In this document: piece by piece, positions 1-5,787 of the stretch
Position numbering within the stretch: the stretch's first letter is position 1
How the letters are laid out: every line of letters starts with the position of its first letter
Origin: Alloprevotella tannerae
GTDB taxonomy: Bacteria > Bacteroidota > Bacteroidia > Bacteroidales > Bacteroidaceae
DNA: 6,303 bases
NCBI GenBank assembly: GCA_015259125.1
Contig: JABZGR010000055.1
Location: forward strand, 1 to 6,303
Reading direction: 5' to 3'
Notes under the pieces: generated by a model
What the model was told of the DNA's origin: nothing
Databases searched by the model: none
The model's input: only the letters and a program-made list of their open reading frames with translations
Position numbers and translations under genes: made by a program

Positions 1-1
1 A

Positions 2-61
2 GCGATTGAGGCGGTCTTTCCTACTCTTTTTGACGTTTATCGGACAGCAATAATTAATTAA
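2..61 (+). CDS. Possible C-terminal end of an unidentified upstream gene (partial)
   Basis: The plus strand is open from position 2 to a TAA at 59-61 and reads AIEAVFPTLFDVYRTAIIN then stop. The base composition is less AT-rich than the following intergenic-like DNA. If real, the gene would converge on the DUF3298 lipoprotein gene, with the two stop codons overlapping in the TTAATTAA run. Only 19 residues are visible and I recognise no family. A second plus-strand frame is also open for 16 codons here, so this could be chance. Confidence 0.25.
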   Translation, partial: AIEAVFPTLFDVYRTAIIN

Positions 62-887
62 AGTTTTTTGATGCAGAAGGGCCAAACACCAAGCGTCTAG
101 CTGTCTCTGTCATATAAGGTTTAAGTTGCTCATAAGGAAGAATGAAATTAGGCATCCCATTCGCATAACTAGTAATCTCGTAAGATTGATACTGAAACAA
201 TACACCTTTAGTCGTAAAAAGAGGTCCACATCTCGGCAGCGGAACGAGTGGATACTCATTATCCTTTAAAAGCTGATTACGTAATTCTTCGTCGGTATCC
301 ACACCAAAGTAAGCTTTTAAACTATCCGTCATCAACTCCTCAAAACCGTCCCGATACGTAAAAAACACATCCCAACCAATACGCCGACCATCCGATTTTC
401 GAAACGTAACGCCACTCAGGGTAAATAATCCATGAAAACCGCCGATAAACTCATCACAAAAGAAGGACATTGTCAAATAGTATTTTCCTTCATTCATCTT
501 AGATATATAAAAATTCCGAAATAATGACAATCCTCCTTCTGTATCTTCTGCCACTATCTCCTGAAGGCTCCTCAGCGTCTCATTAACATAATAAGTTATC
601 ATTTTTTTCGAGTCTGAATAGTCTCCGGTATAAGAATTACCAAGAACCTCACTTGTCCATTCATTAACACTATTGGTCAGGGCCTTTCCTGCATTTTTGA
701 GAGTGTACGACACGACCTCGGCGTGGCATATCCCCGAATCAAGTCCGACAGAATCTTTTACAACCTTAATCGTATCAACCATAATATCACATATAGCAAT
801 TTTATTTACACTCATCACTGTGCAAGCATTCATTGCTGTGATTATTCCTAGGCTTAAAAAAGCGAGGATACTTCTATACTGCTTCAT
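54..887 (-). CDS. DUF3298-family lipoprotein (RsiV-like fold), 277 aa
   Basis: This is a probable membrane-anchored lipoprotein of unknown function. From the ATG at 887 the product starts with a basic MKQYR, a hydrophobic stretch (residues 7-20) and MNAC, giving a lipidation cysteine at residue 22. About residues 148-260 resemble DUF3298: FIGGFHGLF, then GRRIGWDVFF, then a C-terminal region with GVLFQYQSYEI, YANG and FILPYEQL. In characterised RsiV proteins this domain is part of an anti-sigma factor that binds lysozyme, but Bacteroidales lipoproteins carrying it have no established role. An ATG at 989 would add 34 residues ahead of the signal peptide and would run across this gene's own promoter and the cstA promoter, so 887 is preferred. 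It is transcribed divergently from cstA. The family call is by remembered pattern, not a search. Confidence 0.8.
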   Translation of the reverse strand: MKQYRSILAFLSLGIITAMNACTVMSVNKIAICDIMVDTIKVVKDSVGLDSGICHAEVVSYTLKNAGKALTNSVNEWTSEVLGNSYTGDYSDSKKMITYYVNETLRSLQEIVAEDTEGGLSLFRNFYISKMNEGKYYLTMSFFCDEFIGGFHGLFTLSGVTFRKSDGRRIGWDVFFTYRDGFEELMTDSLKAYFGVDTDEELRNQLLKDNEYPLVPLPRCGPLFTTKGVLFQYQSYEITSYANGMPNFILPYEQLKPYMTETARRLVFGPSASKNFN

Positions 888-910
888 TGTAAAAACACTT
901 TGATCTTCTG

Positions 911-942
911 CAAAAATAGACATTATATCTACAATGCTCAAT
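911..942 (-). promoter_or_regulatory. Bacteroidota-type promoter of the DUF3298 lipoprotein gene
   Basis: On the minus strand, ATTG (plus 939-942) is followed after 20 bp by TATTTTTG (plus 911-918), a full match to the -7 consensus TAnnTTTG. Transcription would start near 905 and leave a leader of about 18 nt before the ATG at 887. This supports the shorter start of the lipoprotein. The -33 element matches TTTG at three of four positions. Confidence 0.6.
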
Positions 943-946
943 TGAG
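937..946. repeat. 10-bp palindrome shared by two divergent promoters
   Basis: CTCAATTGAG is a perfect palindrome. Its right half supplies ATTG (941-944) as the -33 element of the cstA promoter. Its left half read on the other strand supplies ATTG (939-942) as the -33 element of the lipoprotein promoter. A protein bound here would affect both genes, and the two RNA polymerases would compete for overlapping contacts. Confidence 0.55.
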
Positions 947-970
947 ATGAAGATTCTTTTAGTAATTTTG
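941..970 (+). promoter_or_regulatory. Bacteroidota-type promoter of cstA
   Basis: ATTG at 941-944 is followed after 18 bp by TAATTTTG at 963-970, a full match to the -7 consensus TAnnTTTG. The predicted start near 976 gives a leader of about 20 nt to the ATG at 996. The spacer is slightly shorter than the usual 19-21 bp, and the -33 element matches three of four bases. Confidence 0.6.
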
Positions 971-995
971 CGGTAGATAGTAAAAACACTCATAT

Positions 996-2450
996 ATGAT
1001 AAGTTTCGTTATCAGTCTCACAGCTTTAGTTTTTGGCTACTTAATCTATGGGCGCATCGTAGAGCGAATTATTGCTCCCGACGACAGGCCAACACCGGCT
1101 GTTGCCCAAGCTGATGGTGTCGACTATATCGTTCTGCCATCTTGGAAAGTCTTTATGATTCAGTTTCTCAACATTGCCGGAACAGGCCCTATCTTCGGAG
1201 CCATTATGGGGGCAAAGTTTGGTCCCGCAGCCTATCTATGGATTGTTTTCGGTTGCATTTTTGCAGGTGCTGTCCACGACTATTTTTGTGGTATGCTCTC
1301 GATGCGACATAAAGGAGCATCTTTACCAGAGCTCGTCGGGATCTATTTAGGAATACCAGCCAAGAAAATTCTACTTGTATTCAGTATCATTGTGCTGTTA
1401 ATGGTAGGTACAGTTTTCGTCTATTCTCCCGCCCTAATCTTAGGTGGTATGACTGCGCCAAACGTTGACGCTAAGACATTTCACATTATGATATGGGTAG
1501 CTATTATCTTCGCTTATTATGTATTGGCGACAATGCTTCCTATTGATAAAATCATTGGAAAAATCTATCCTATCTTTGCTTTTGCTCTGCTTTTTATGGC
1601 AGTCGCCTTGGGAGGATATCTACTCATAAAATGGCCTACTCTACCTGAAGTTTGGAATATGTCTTCAACTCCAAACCTTGATGGCTCTGCTATCTTTCCC
1701 TGCCTCTTTATCACTATTGCTTGCGGTGCAGTTAGTGGATTCCACGCGACACAGAGCCCTCTCATGGCGCGCTGTATAAAGTCGGAAAAGAGCGGACGCT
1801 CCGTATTCTATGGAGCAATGATAACAGAAGGTATCGTCGCATTGGTTTGGGCAACTGTCTCTAGCTATTTCTTCTATGATGGTGGTGCTGCAACTGTTGA
1901 CAGCACAACGGCAGCTCAAGCGCCTGAAGTTGTTACAGCTGTAAGCAAAGGTTGGTTGGGTTTCATCGGTGGTATTCTAGCTATTCTCGGTGTTGTTGCT
2001 GCACCAATCACAAGTGGTGATACAGCGTTCCGTAGTGCTCGCCTCATCATTGCTGATTTCTTCAAGATTAGCCAACGTCCCATTATTAATCGTCTGTTTG
2101 TGGCTGCACCGCTTTTCGTGGCGGCCAGCTTTCTACTTTGGTTTAACATTGCTGACAAAGACGGTTTCAATGTCATTTGGCGTTATTTCGGATGGTCTAA
2201 TCAGACTCTTGCAGTCTTCACTCTTTGGACGGCAACAGTCTATCTGGCTCGAGAACAAAAACCTTATGTGCTGGCATTAATTCCGGCGCTCTTTATGACT
2301 ATTGTTTGCACAACTTTTATTTGTTATTCCAACACAATGCTCAACCTCAGCTTAACGACATCTTATATTATCGGAGGGATAACATTTGCAATTACATTGA
2401 TATGGTTCTTTCTTTGGCAAAAGCGCTATAAGACTGCAATAAAAGAATAA
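996..2450 (+). CDS. cstA: CstA-family carbon starvation / peptide or pyruvate transporter, 484 aa
   Basis: This is a polytopic inner-membrane protein of the CstA family, whose characterised members import peptides or pyruvate, often when carbon is scarce. Family landmarks are visible in order: AGTGPIFG (61-68), GCIFAGAVHDY (86-96) followed by RHKGASLPEL, GAVSGFHATQSP (244-255) with KSEKSGR and YGAMITEG after it, APITSGDTAFRSAR (336-349), and WRYFGWSNQTLA (396-407). Hydrophobic segments span the whole length, starting at residues 3-17. At 484 residues it is the short form seen in Bacteroidota and lacks the C-terminal extension of E. coli CstA (about 700 aa). The ATG at 996 lies about 20 nt after a predicted transcription start. 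It appears to be a single-gene unit followed by a terminator-like hairpin. The family is secure; the substrate cannot be told from sequence. Confidence 0.93.
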   Translation: MISFVISLTALVFGYLIYGRIVERIIAPDDRPTPAVAQADGVDYIVLPSWKVFMIQFLNIAGTGPIFGAIMGAKFGPAAYLWIVFGCIFAGAVHDYFCGMLSMRHKGASLPELVGIYLGIPAKKILLVFSIIVLLMVGTVFVYSPALILGGMTAPNVDAKTFHIMIWVAIIFAYYVLATMLPIDKIIGKIYPIFAFALLFMAVALGGYLLIKWPTLPEVWNMSSTPNLDGSAIFPCLFITIACGAVSGFHATQSPLMARCIKSEKSGRSVFYGAMITEGIVALVWATVSSYFFYDGGAATVDSTTAAQAPEVVTAVSKGWLGFIGGILAILGVVAAPITSGDTAFRSARLIIADFFKISQRPIINRLFVAAPLFVAASFLLWFNIADKDGFNVIWRYFGWSNQTLAVFTLWTATVYLAREQKPYVLALIPALFMTIVCTTFICYSNTMLNLSLTTSYIIGGITFAITLIWFFLWQKRYKTAIKE

Positions 2451-2465
2451 CTACACCAACTCTTC

Positions 2466-2512
2466 AAAAGCAGTGTTTCTATACCAACCATTGAGGTAAA
2501 AAAGCTGCTTTT
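2466..2512 (+). terminator. Probable terminator hairpin of cstA
   Basis: AAAAGCAG (2466-2473) pairs perfectly with CTGCTTTT (2505-2512), starting 15 nt after the cstA stop. Inside the loop, TACC (2482-2485) pairs with GGTA (2495-2498), so one longer imperfect hairpin can form. The descending arm ends in TTTT, as in an intrinsic terminator, and the ascending arm begins with AAAA, so it could also act in the opposite direction. The U-run is short. Confidence 0.5.
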
Positions 2513-2653
2513 AGAACTATATAAATTCTACTGTAACATGAATTCGACATCAGTAAGGAGGAGGAATTAAGGGACTATAAAATTTTACTTGTGAATAGTT
2601 GTTTCTGATTTTATTTATGACTATAAATCGTAATAAATAACGAAAGACAATCC

Positions 2654-2858
2654 TTTTTTGGAGCTGTTGTTGAAAGTCTTTTAAGATAAAACATACATTG
2701 CTTATCACGAATAAGCGGTTGTGAGGCTTGTATGCCGATGTAATAAGGTCATCAGTGTTTCAGGTCTTTGATAAAGCCTTATACTATGCTCGTATTATTG
2801 TAAATCTAATCTTTAGCAATTATCACTTTCTCGCAAAAAAATGAGGAGCTCCAATAAA
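2654..2858. ncRNA. Candidate structured RNA or small palindromic element
   Basis: Nested complementary segments suggest a folded 205-nt unit. The closing stem pairs TTTTTTGGAGCT (2654-2665) with AGCTCCAATAAAA (2847-2858), with one T-T mismatch. Inside it GAAAGT (2672-2677) pairs with ACTTTC (2825-2830), and TAAGAT (2682-2687) pairs with ATCTT (2809-2813) plus a bulge. Two arms follow. One pairs 2692-2697 with 2729-2734 around the hairpin GCTTAT-CACGA-ATAAGC (2700-2716). The other pairs 2740-2748 with 2777-2784 (GTAATAAGG / CCTTATAC, one bulged A). Plus-strand promoter-like CTTG-N20-TATTTATG lies at 2588-2619. On the minus strand a perfect -7, TACGTTTG, lies at 2893-2900 but has no -33. Strand is undecided. 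6S RNA has similar length but a simpler single-hairpin shape, and a MITE-like element is an alternative. Each short stem alone could be chance. Confidence 0.3.
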
Positions 2859-2878
2859 AATATAGAGACTTAGGCTAT
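2853..2878 (-). terminator. Weak terminator-like stem after the PPTase gene
   Basis: On the minus strand, 44 nt beyond the PPTase stop, ATAG (2875-2878) can pair with CTAT (2862-2865) across a 9-nt loop and is followed at once by ATTTTTATT (2853-2861). The T-tract is good but the stem is only 4 bp. It is offered as a possible end of the bamD-to-PPTase transcript. Confidence 0.2.
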
Positions 2879-2921
2879 TCTGTTTACACAAGCAAACGTA
2901 AAGATTTCGATTTCCTCTATT

Positions 2922-3548
2922 TTATTCAGGTTTCGTCCAAGTAAGAACAAAAGAAGGAAAATCTTGATAATATATAGGTACTGCATTATCCATACCTATA
3001 ATGTGGGCTTCAAGCCGAACATCACGTTGAGCCAAAGAGATATCATTCTTGAGAGAAAGTCCTGATATATCTAAGTATTTATAACAACTTTCTTTTGCAC
3101 TCCACAGCCTTACGGCCATTTTCTCTGCTTCTATAGAATGAAGCAAGGATACTTCATCGGGTGACAAGAACTTCTGCTGTAATCGTAAGGCACGGGAACT
3201 CCAGACTTCAATATCAACTCCGAATGGCCCTCGCGCCAAAGCCAATACTACATATTGGCGAGTATGACTAATACTAACATAATCAGTTGATCCTACGAGA
3301 AATGGGCGTCCGGATACTGTATGCGAAATCTTCACATCATTTCCTAAGGCCTCTTTTAGCAACAAACGTGTAGCCAACCATTCCTTCTGACGCGTGATGT
3401 TTCTCGAAAAGTCTTCGATCTCCTTTCTCATATAGTCAGGATATGTAAAAAGCGCCAACAAATCCTCTACCGTCTCTGTAATCTCCCAAAAAAAGAAGTT
3501 TATCACTCCTTCAAAAAGGAGGCTGGTTGGAAGCAATATCCGAGGCAT
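2922..3548 (-). CDS. 4'-phosphopantetheinyl transferase, Sfp-type, 208 aa
   Basis: This enzyme transfers the 4'-phosphopantetheine arm of CoA to a serine of apo carrier proteins, activating acyl carrier protein or other carrier domains in the cytoplasm. The expected landmarks are present: RQKEWLATRLLLKEAL (53-68), SGRPFL (79-84), SISHT (92-96), FGVDIE (109-114) with Mg-binding D112 and E114, and LWSAKESCYK (148-157) with the WxxKE core W149, K152, E153. The length is usual for the compact Sfp/HetI-like proteins of Bacteroidales. The ATG at 3548 lies inside ssb, giving a 38-bp overlap. A GTG at 3506, just after the ssb stop, is an alternative, but the ATG gives the N-terminal length before WEITET that I expect for relatives. 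It is the last gene of the bamD cluster. No carrier-protein gene is adjacent, so its target is not indicated. Confidence 0.92.
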   Translation of the reverse strand: MPRILLPTSLLFEGVINFFFWEITETVEDLLALFTYPDYMRKEIEDFSRNITRQKEWLATRLLLKEALGNDVKISHTVSGRPFLVGSTDYVSISHTRQYVVLALARGPFGVDIEVWSSRALRLQQKFLSPDEVSLLHSIEAEKMAVRLWSAKESCYKYLDISGLSLKNDISLAQRDVRLEAHIIGMDNAVPIYYQDFPSFVLTWTKPE

Positions 3549-3915
3549 CTATAGAAGATTCAGTCGTATTTTGTCGAGCGGTTTTTGGAGTAAGTAACTC
3601 TAACTTCTCTGCCCATATCTCTGTAACGTAACGCGTAACACCTTTTTTATCCGTATAGTTACGCGTTCGAAGTTCTCCTTCTATATAGAGTTTATCTCCT
3701 TTATGTACATACTTTTCAACTATCTCTGCCATTCGTCGCCAAAGTAAAATACGATGCCATTCTGTGCGTTCCGGAACTTGTGTCCCACTTGACAAAGTAT
3801 AACCAGGCGTTGACGTAGCCAAAGATAAACTTGCCGTACAAATCCCATTGTTGATATAGTGTATTTCGGGCTCACGCCCCACATTACCGATAAGCATTAC
3901 TTTATTGAGAGACAT
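3511..3915 (-). CDS. ssb: Single-stranded DNA-binding protein, 134 aa
   Basis: SSB coats ssDNA during replication, recombination and repair. The OB-fold begins with the diagnostic LNKVMLIGNVGREPEIHY (3-20) and continues through TEWHRILLW (51-59, with the DNA-stacking Trp53), KGDKLYIEGELRTRNY (72-87) and VTEIWAEKLELL (97-108). A short Ser/Thr/Asp linker follows from about 109. The C-terminus is NQPPF. The final Pro-Phe of the protein-interaction tip is kept, but the usual acidic run before it (as in DDIPF) is missing, with only D123 and D126 nearby. The last 38 bp also encode the start of the PPTase, which may constrain this tail. The gene lies 43 bp after the DUF4293 gene on the same strand. 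It could be transcribed from bamD or from its own weak promoter. Confidence 0.95.
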   Translation of the reverse strand: MSLNKVMLIGNVGREPEIHYINNGICTASLSLATSTPGYTLSSGTQVPERTEWHRILLWRRMAEIVEKYVHKGDKLYIEGELRTRNYTDKKGVTRYVTEIWAEKLELLTPKTARQNTTESSIDASDIASNQPPF

Positions 3916-3921
3916 AAACTC

Positions 3922-3933
3922 TTTTAGCTAAAA
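3922..3933. promoter_or_regulatory. 12-bp palindrome immediately upstream of ssb
   Basis: TTTTAGCTAAAA is a perfect palindrome ending 6 bp before the ssb ATG. On the minus strand it overlaps TATTTTAG (plus 3928-3935), which matches the -7 consensus TAnnTTTG except at one base, but no -33 element lies at the right distance. It could be an operator, a weak internal promoter or simple AT-rich spacer. Confidence 0.25.
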
Positions 3934-3958
3934 TACGAATTGTACAGTAAGCATTTTA

Positions 3959-4426
3959 TCAGCGAATCCGATTGGCTGCACGCACTAACTCTTCATCCTT
4001 CTTAATGGCACGCGCTGCAAGCCATAAAAAAATAAAAACAACAAAAGGTAATACTGTGCCTATCGTAAACGAAAAGTGTGATGTGGTGTTGGATTGAAAA
4101 TTATAACATTGAAAAGCATAGGTCATACAATAAACAACTTCAAATACTATAGCCCACCTCGTCAATTTGAGCTGCAGCATTCTGTGTTTAAAGAGGAAGA
4201 TACTGCAGAATGAACATACAGCAACAAGCACAGTACACAACGCAATAACCCACAAATAACTATTTGTACCACCTATCGGAGCTACATTTATACTATCTAT
4301 CCCGAAAGGGGACAAAGAAAAATAACCTTGTCCGCTCACATTAAATCTCGCTAAGGGAATAAATAACAATAATGTAGCTGTAATTCCTGCCAAAAGCAGG
4401 TAAACACTCTGAAGGCGCTGTATCAT
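3959..4426 (-). CDS. DUF4293 integral membrane protein, 155 aa
   Basis: This small inner-membrane protein of unknown function belongs to a family found in Bacteroidota. The MIQRLQSVYLLLAGI start and the basic DEELVRAANRIR end are the typical boundaries of DUF4293. Four hydrophobic segments are visible at about residues 8-26, 57-79, 91-108 and 121-140, consistent with four transmembrane helices. Its ATG overlaps the rpoZ stop by one base (TAATG), which suggests translational coupling. Placement directly after bamD and rpoZ is a recurring Bacteroidales arrangement as I recall it, but it does not reveal the function. Confidence 0.9.
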   Translation of the reverse strand: MIQRLQSVYLLLAGITATLLLFIPLARFNVSGQGYFSLSPFGIDSINVAPIGGTNSYLWVIALCTVLVAVCSFCSIFLFKHRMLQLKLTRWAIVFEVVYCMTYAFQCYNFQSNTTSHFSFTIGTVLPFVVFIFLWLAARAIKKDEELVRAANRIR

Positions 4427-4767
4427 TATTCCAAATCTATCTTGTCTTTCTCTTTCGTTGGATTACGATAATAGACCTTGTCATGCAAGAACTCGTCAAT
4501 TGCTATTAAAGTTGGCTTAGGCAACTTCTCATAATAGCGAGAAATTTCTATTTGTTCACGATTCTCAAATGTCTCTTCTAAATTATCATTAGCCGAAGCA
4601 AACTCTTTCAACTTCCTATTCAGATCTTCTTTCATCTGAGTTGAAATCTGATTTGCCCGCTTAGACATAATTACCACACTCTCGTAAACATTACCGGTTC
4701 CTTTGGCAAAATCTATAACGTTATGCGTAGTTGTGTTGAGAGGGGCTTTACTTTTCTTATATTCCAT
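4426..4767 (-). CDS. rpoZ: RNA polymerase omega subunit, Rpb6-type, 113 aa
   Basis: This is the Bacteroidota version of the omega subunit, which helps fold and hold the beta-prime subunit in RNA polymerase. After the MEYKKSKAP start, the Rpb6/omega core is visible as TGNVYESVVIMSKRANQIS (24-42), followed by a charged helix with FASANDNLEETFENREQIEI (56-75) and then RYYEKLPKPTLIAIDEFL (77-94) and KVYYR (97-101). It is longer than E. coli omega (91 aa), as is usual in this phylum. The gene begins 5 bp after bamD and overlaps the DUF4293 start by one base, so all three should be on one transcript. Confidence 0.92.
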   Translation of the reverse strand: MEYKKSKAPLNTTTHNVIDFAKGTGNVYESVVIMSKRANQISTQMKEDLNRKLKEFASANDNLEETFENREQIEISRYYEKLPKPTLIAIDEFLHDKVYYRNPTKEKDKIDLE

Positions 4768-4772
4768 ATGCT

Positions 4773-5615
4773 TTATTTTATTGAATCGTTCACTTCCGGC
4801 TTATAAAAAGCTTTCGGGATTTTATTGATCATATCCTTTGCTTCCTTCATATATTTGGATTCAGGAAACTCACTTTGAAATCCATAATATTCATCTACTG
4901 CGTCATTGTAGCGCTCTGCCTGCTTTTCGAGCACACTATGCTTTGCATATTCATACTTTGCCTTTAATATGAGATAAGCAAAATCTTCGCGCCGCTTTGT
5001 ATAAGGAAAATCTTTAATAGCATTTTCCGATGTAACTATACAAGCTTGGTAATTCCCGTTACCTCCATTTAGGAAATAGTCTCCTAAATCGTAATACAAT
5101 TTTGCAGAAAGATATTCCTTTTCCACCAATTTATCTTGCAATTCAAAGATTCTATCTTGTGCTTGCGAACGAAATATACTCGTTGGAAATGTTTCTATAA
5201 AATTTTGAAATTCAGTAACGGCTTCATATGTAGCCGACTGATCTAATTTTGGCTCCGGGGTAGATAAATAGAGCGCCATCCCCGTATAATAGCGAGCTGT
5301 TTCCGTATACAATCCTTTGGGGTAAGACTGATAATAACGTCTTAAATAAGTCGCCGCCGCATCATAATTACGTGCATTCAAATTCGCCATACCCAAAAGG
5401 AAAAGAGACTCCTCTCCAGCTTCAGTACCTTTAAATACTGAAATAACTTGTTGTAAGGTCTGCGCAGAACGATTATAGTATCCTTGTGTATAATACTGCT
5501 TAGCAACTTCATACTTATACGTATAATCAGGCGTTTTATCTACTTTGTTATAATCGCTGCACGAGGCAAAAAGAAAACATCCCAAAGCCGCTAGAGTTAG
5601 AATAAAGTCGCGCAT
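4773..5615 (-). CDS. bamD: Outer membrane protein assembly factor BamD, lipoprotein, 280 aa
   Basis: BamD is a periplasmic TPR lipoprotein that works with BamA to fold beta-barrel proteins into the outer membrane. From the ATG at 5615 the product has a short N-region (MRD), a hydrophobic stretch (4-15) and the lipobox FASC, giving lipidated Cys19. TPR-like helix pairs follow, for example about 34-66 (YKYEVAKQYYTQGYYNRSAQ), 70-104 (ending RRYYQSYPKG), about 131-149 and a C-terminal repeat around YNDAVDEYYGFQSEFPESKY. Length fits Bacteroidales BamD. An ATG at 5690 would prepend 25 residues with three cysteines ahead of the signal peptide and would read through the promoter, so it is rejected. 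It is the first gene of the cluster. Its essential role may explain why this block stays intact near an insertion sequence. Confidence 0.93.
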   Translation of the reverse strand: MRDFILTLAALGCFLFASCSDYNKVDKTPDYTYKYEVAKQYYTQGYYNRSAQTLQQVISVFKGTEAGEESLFLLGMANLNARNYDAAATYLRRYYQSYPKGLYTETARYYTGMALYLSTPEPKLDQSATYEAVTEFQNFIETFPTSIFRSQAQDRIFELQDKLVEKEYLSAKLYYDLGDYFLNGGNGNYQACIVTSENAIKDFPYTKRREDFAYLILKAKYEYAKHSVLEKQAERYNDAVDEYYGFQSEFPESKYMKEAKDMINKIPKAFYKPEVNDSIK

Positions 5616-5639
5616 ATTTCTATCTTTGCAATTTGAGGG

Positions 5640-5671
5640 CAAATTTAAGCAAGTTCCCTGATTTGGACAAA
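5640..5671 (-). promoter_or_regulatory. Consensus Bacteroidota promoter of the bamD cluster
   Basis: On the minus strand, TTTG (plus 5668-5671) is followed after exactly 20 bp by TAAATTTG (plus 5640-5647). Both elements match the Bacteroidota primary sigma factor consensus (TTTG and TAnnTTTG) in full. Transcription would begin near 5634, leaving about 19 nt before the bamD ATG at 5615, which decides the bamD start. Confidence 0.8.
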
Positions 5672-5704
5672 TTTTTAAAGTGCATTTCAAACTTGTATGT
5701 GGAT

Positions 5705-5712
5705 TGTAACAC
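5705..5712 (-). repeat. Inverted GTGTTACA copy upstream of the bamD promoter
   Basis: TGTAACAC here is the reverse complement of GTGTTACA, which occurs twice on the plus strand at 5885-5892 and 5896-5903. It sits 33 bp upstream of the bamD -33 element and could be part of the same binding-site family. Confidence 0.35.
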
Positions 5713-5775
5713 CTTACTCACAATAAGAGACCATTGCACAAAGCGACTGTTCTTTCTCCTCGCTTGTTCCTGTAA

Positions 5776-5784
5776 GGGGGGGGG
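5776..5784 (+). repeat. G9 homopolymer tract
   Basis: Nine consecutive guanines lie about 105 bp upstream of the bamD -33 element in AT-rich DNA. Such tracts slip during replication and can vary in length. No reading frame crosses it credibly, so any effect would be on spacing or transcription rather than on a protein. A sequencing error in the run length is also possible. Confidence 0.8.
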
Positions 5785-5787
5785 TGT

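Larger units (their letters stand above)
2451..2921. other. Intergenic region between convergent cstA and PPTase genes
   Basis: These 471 bp contain no convincing ORF: every frame is broken by frequent stops, and the purine-rich AAGGAGGAGG at about 2555-2565 has no start codon behind it. The region holds a terminator-like hairpin for cstA (2466-2512), a segment with nested inverted repeats (2654-2858), the perfect 8-bp palindrome GGAGCTCC (2845-2852), and a weak stem with a T-rich tail in the direction of PPTase transcription (2853-2878). This is more DNA than two convergent genes need for termination. Confidence 0.7.

Noticed and set aside
673..903. Plus-strand 76-codon frame opposite the lipoprotein gene
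   Set aside because: It is antisense to the signal peptide and N-terminal region of a recognised gene, with no family features of its own.
888..989. N-terminal extension of the DUF3298 protein to an ATG at 989
   Set aside because: It would place 34 residues before a clear lipoprotein signal and would read through both divergent promoters.
1565..2431. Five frames of 66-96 codons overlapping cstA on both strands
   Set aside because: All lie inside a strongly recognised CstA coding sequence and have low-complexity or unpatterned translations.
2555..2570. AAGGAGGAGG resembling a ribosome binding site
   Set aside because: No start codon follows at a usable distance, and this phylum does not depend on Shine-Dalgarno pairing.
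2740..2784. tRNA-like fold in the cstA-PPTase gap
   Set aside because: No acceptor stem, T-loop GTTC motif or anticodon arm of the right size could be placed.
5616..5690. N-terminal extension of BamD to an ATG at 5690
   Set aside because: It precedes the lipoprotein signal peptide and spans the full-consensus promoter at 5640-5671.
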